The notes below the pieces were generated by a model, which saw only the letters and a list, made by a program, of their open reading frames with translations, ran no database searches and was not told the origin of the DNA. A stretch of 64,000 nt of DNA from Sorangium cellulosum (GTDB lineage: Bacteria > Myxococcota_A > Polyangia > Polyangiales > Polyangiaceae): assembly GCF_002950945.1 (NCBI RefSeq), contig NZ_CP012673.1, positions 4,959,001 through 5,023,000 on the forward strand. Direction: 5' to 3'. Each line of letters opens with the position of its first letter. Within the stretch, counting starts at the first letter, position 1. This document shows, piece after piece, positions 61,737-64,000 of this stretch. Position numbers and translations under genes: made by a program.

Positions 61737-64000
61737 CTAGTCGTTCGTGATCCAGGCGTCGGGAATGCGGAGTCGTTGCGCGGGCGACGAGAGCGGAATC
61801 GGGAGCGGCCCGGTGGGCGCGTCGATCACGGGCGCGGCACTCGGCTCCGAGTACGACGGCACCAGCAAGAAGATGCCCGGCCCGTCGTCGCGCTGCGTGG
61901 CCTGGAGCAAGGCGTGCAGCGGCCGGTCGAGCTTGTACCGCGCGAGCAGGCCGGGCTGCGTGAGCAGCAGCGTGTCCGTGCGTGTCACGAGCCGGCCGAC
62001 CACGCGGCTCGCGCTCTCCTCGACCAGATCGGTCAGCATCGCCCAGTCCGCGGAGCCGTCCGGGCCCTTGCGGTCGGTGTCGCCGATGACGCTCGGGTCC
62101 TCGATCTCGTGCTCCCGCACCACCTCGTCGAGCGTGCGGAGGATCTCCCGCTCCAGCGAGATCGGCTCGCTGCCGAGCACGCGCGAGAGCTCCTCCGCGG
62201 CCTTGCCGGCGTTGGCCGCGGCCACCTCGAGCACGCGGAACGCCCGGCGCCGGGCGGCCGAGCGGATACGCTCGTGGAACTCGCTCTTCTCCTGCTGCTT
62301 CGGATCGGTGGTGGGCCGCAGCGGGCGCTGCAACGTGGGTTTGCGCGTGGACAGGCGCTCCGTGTGCGCCGTGGACGCCGCGAAGGCCGAGGGCCGCTCG
62401 AAGAACCCGTCGCGAAGCTCCAGCCCGAGCGGCGCGAGCAGGTCCGCGAGCGCGCCGTCGTCCGGCAGCGGCGCGGCCTCGGGATAACGGACCGCGACGG
62501 TCCGGCGGACCTGCTCGGGGGAGATCCGCGCGGCCGGGAGCGCGCCGGCGGAGAGGCGCAGCGCGCGCTCGGCGTCGAGGCCGCGCGGGTAGAGCTCCAG
62601 CCGGGCGCTGGCGGCGGCGTCCTTGCTGGCCTCGGCGGCCATGGCCACCAGCCGGTCGGCGCCGAGCGAGGCGAGCGGCGAGTCCTTGACGACCTCGCCG
62701 AGCGCCTCGCGCACCTGGTCGAAGGAGGGCAGCGGCTCCCGGGCGGCGAGCGCGTCGGCGCGCTGACCGAGCGCGCGGGCGAGGCTGAGGTGCTCCGGCG
62801 TGACGCCGAGCCAGAGCCCGCGCTCGAGGCGGGCCGAGGCGATCTCCGGGCGCGCCTCGGCGACGACCCGCACGAGGGCCACCGCGGCGCGCCGGGCGAC
62901 GTCCCCGAGCTGCGCCTGGTGGGGCAGGGCGTCGAGCAGGGCGGCGGCGAGGCGCTCGGCCGAGGCGGCGCCGCCGAAGGTCGCCAGCGCGCCCTCCACG
63001 AGGGCCACGAGCGCGGGCCAGCTGGGCTCGGCGCGCCAGGCCTCGCGCGCGCGGCCGAGGGCGAGCGAGATGCCCTGGCGGCTGATGTTGCGCTTCCTCG
63101 CCAGCTCGCCGGCGGAGGAGACGAAGGCGCCGCCGGGCACCGGATCGAGGCCGAACAGCTCGCGCGCGGTCTTGAAGGGCGCGTGCCCGCGCTTGTTGCT
63201 GCTCGGCAGGAACCGGTCGAGGAAGTCCTCCAGCGAGGTGGGTGGGGCCGCGCCGGGCGGGGGCCGCTGCTTCGCGAGCGCGGCCCGGACCAGCGACACG
63301 CCCTCGGTGGCGCGGGCGAGGACGCGCGCAATGCGGCCCTCGGAGGCCTGCGCGACCTCCGCGGCGGTGGTGAAGCCCGCGCCCTCGAGCAGGGCGGTGA
63401 CGGCCGGAGGCACCCCGTCGAGGCGCCCTAGCGGGGCGTCCTCGCCGCGGTACTCGGGAAAGAACTCCGGCTCGCGGGGAGGCGGCGCCTTGCGACTCTC
63501 GTGCAGGGCCTTGATGAGCCCGACGATCTCCCGCGCCGTGTCCCGACCCACGCCGCGGATGGCGGACAGCTGGTTGGTCGGCAGGCCGAGGACGTCGCGC
63601 ACCGTGATCACGCCGGAGCGATCGAGCGCGTTCAGGGCCCGGGCCGAGAGCGGCAAGGCCTGGATGGGCGTGCTGTCCGCGAGCGCGGCGTAGTCGACGG
63701 CGGCGGTCGGCTGCGCGGTGGGCCTCGCCTCCGCGGGCGCGAGGAAGCAGGCGAGCCACTCGGCGCGCATGCCCTCGGCGCTGTCGTGGCGCTGGGCCGC
63801 GTCGCGCGCGAAGCACTTCCTGAAGAACGCGAGCAGCCGATCGCGCACCGAGGCGTCGAAGCGCTCGGCCTCGATGATCATCTCGGCGTCGCTCGCGGTC
63901 GCCGGCACGTCGCCGCTGCTCCAGGCCGGGCGCGAGCCCGTGAGCATCTCGTAGAGCGTCACCGCGGCCGAGTAGCGGTCCGCCGCCTCGTCCCACTGCT
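61737..64000 (-). CDS. pglW: BREX type 2 serine/threonine kinase PglW, 3' part only
   Basis: The gene runs off the right edge, so about 754 C-terminal residues are seen. The first visible residues are the end of a kinase C-lobe (WDEAADRYSAAVTLYEMLTG and RDAAQRHDSAEGMRAEWL). Then comes a helix-hairpin-helix region (LPTNQLSAIRGVGRDTAREI, about 110-130 of the fragment) and a second one (PAVTALLEGAGFTTAAEV). A sigma-factor/RNA-polymerase-like helix-turn-helix follows (ELARKRNISRQGISLALGRA). This order is the known PglW layout. PglW is the kinase of type 2 (Pgl) systems, and its target is not well defined. The catalytic loop lies outside the window. The stop is three bases from pglX. Confidence 0.88.
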   Translation of the reverse strand, partial: QWDEAADRYSAAVTLYEMLTGSRPAWSSGDVPATASDAEMIIEAERFDASVRDRLLAFFRKCFARDAAQRHDSAEGMRAEWLACFLAPAEARPTAQPTAAVDYAALADSTPIQALPLSARALNALDRSGVITVRDVLGLPTNQLSAIRGVGRDTAREIVGLIKALHESRKAPPPREPEFFPEYRGEDAPLGRLDGVPPAVTALLEGAGFTTAAEVAQASEGRIARVLARATEGVSLVRAALAKQRPPPGAAPPTSLEDFLDRFLPSSNKRGHAPFKTARELFGLDPVPGGAFVSSAGELARKRNISRQGISLALGRAREAWRAEPSWPALVALVEGALATFGGAASAERLAAALLDALPHQAQLGDVARRAAVALVRVVAEARPEIASARLERGLWLGVTPEHLSLARALGQRADALAAREPLPSFDQVREALGEVVKDSPLASLGADRLVAMAAEASKDAAASARLELYPRGLDAERALRLSAGALPAARISPEQVRRTVAVRYPEAAPLPDDGALADLLAPLGLELRDGFFERPSAFAASTAHTERLSTRKPTLQRPLRPTTDPKQQEKSEFHERIRSAARRRAFRVLEVAAANAGKAAEELSRVLGSEPISLEREILRTLDEVVREHEIEDPSVIGDTDRKGPDGSADWAMLTDLVEESASRVVGRLVTRTDTLLLTQPGLLARYKLDRPLHALLQATQRDDGPGIFLLVPSYSEPSAAPVIDAPTGPLPIPLSSPAQRLRIPDAWITND

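Overview
The window comes from a very GC-rich chromosome that reads as a myxobacterium of the Polyangiales/Sorangium kind. The clues are a MYXO-CTERM tail on a lipoprotein, several DVWAVG-type beta-propeller lipoproteins, an eukaryote-like kinase fused to a sigma-54 activator, and a PAS-STAS stress regulator. This placement rests on gene content, not on a marker gene.

Left part (1-6.1 kb): the 3' portion of an MrfA/YprA-type helicase with a cysteine cluster and an unusual C-terminal extension, then a mobile-element scar. The scar holds the 3' half of a tRNA-Lys gene (an attachment-site remnant), a frameshifted tyrosine recombinase beside it, a possible IS630 fragment, and a decayed IS21 element with recognisable ends, a broken istA and a nearly whole istB.

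Middle part (6.1-37 kb): mostly stand-alone chromosomal genes. There are secreted or lipid-anchored repeat proteins, a PAS-PAS-STAS regulator, a tyrosine-decarboxylase-like PLP enzyme carrying EF-hands, a divergent amine oxidase fused to a cyclic-nucleotide-binding domain, and an MscS channel paired with a membrane AAA ATPase. A stretch of broken genes follows at about 23.9-27.2 kb (IS3, DMT exporter, streptothricin-acetyltransferase-like, IS91 and LysR fragments). Next come a three-gene operon built around a 1555-residue kinase/ATPase/TPR/GAF/sigma-54 activator, and a divergent GNAT/LysR pair.

Right part (37-64 kb): a BREX type 2 (Pgl) phage-defence locus, all on the minus strand. In transcription order it reads pglW (cut by the window edge), pglX, [AAA ATPase, TOPRIM-like DUF4276 protein, VgrG, putative wall-degrading effector, lipoprotein], [short copy of the pglY 5' end], [STAND-like NTPase, metallo-beta-lactamase-fold hydrolase], pglY, pglZ, brxD, brxHI. 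The core genes overlap or nearly abut, as expected for a BREX operon. Two extra cassettes sit between pglX and pglY. One joins an OLD/PARIS-like ATPase-nuclease pair to a type VI secretion spike, cargo and candidate immunity lipoprotein in a nearly gapless five-gene string. The other is a STAND-MBL pair flanked by a 60-bp direct repeat of the pglY start, which looks like an insertion scar. This composite locus is the most interesting part of the window. Its function as one system is inference; the gene order, overlaps and repeat are directly visible.
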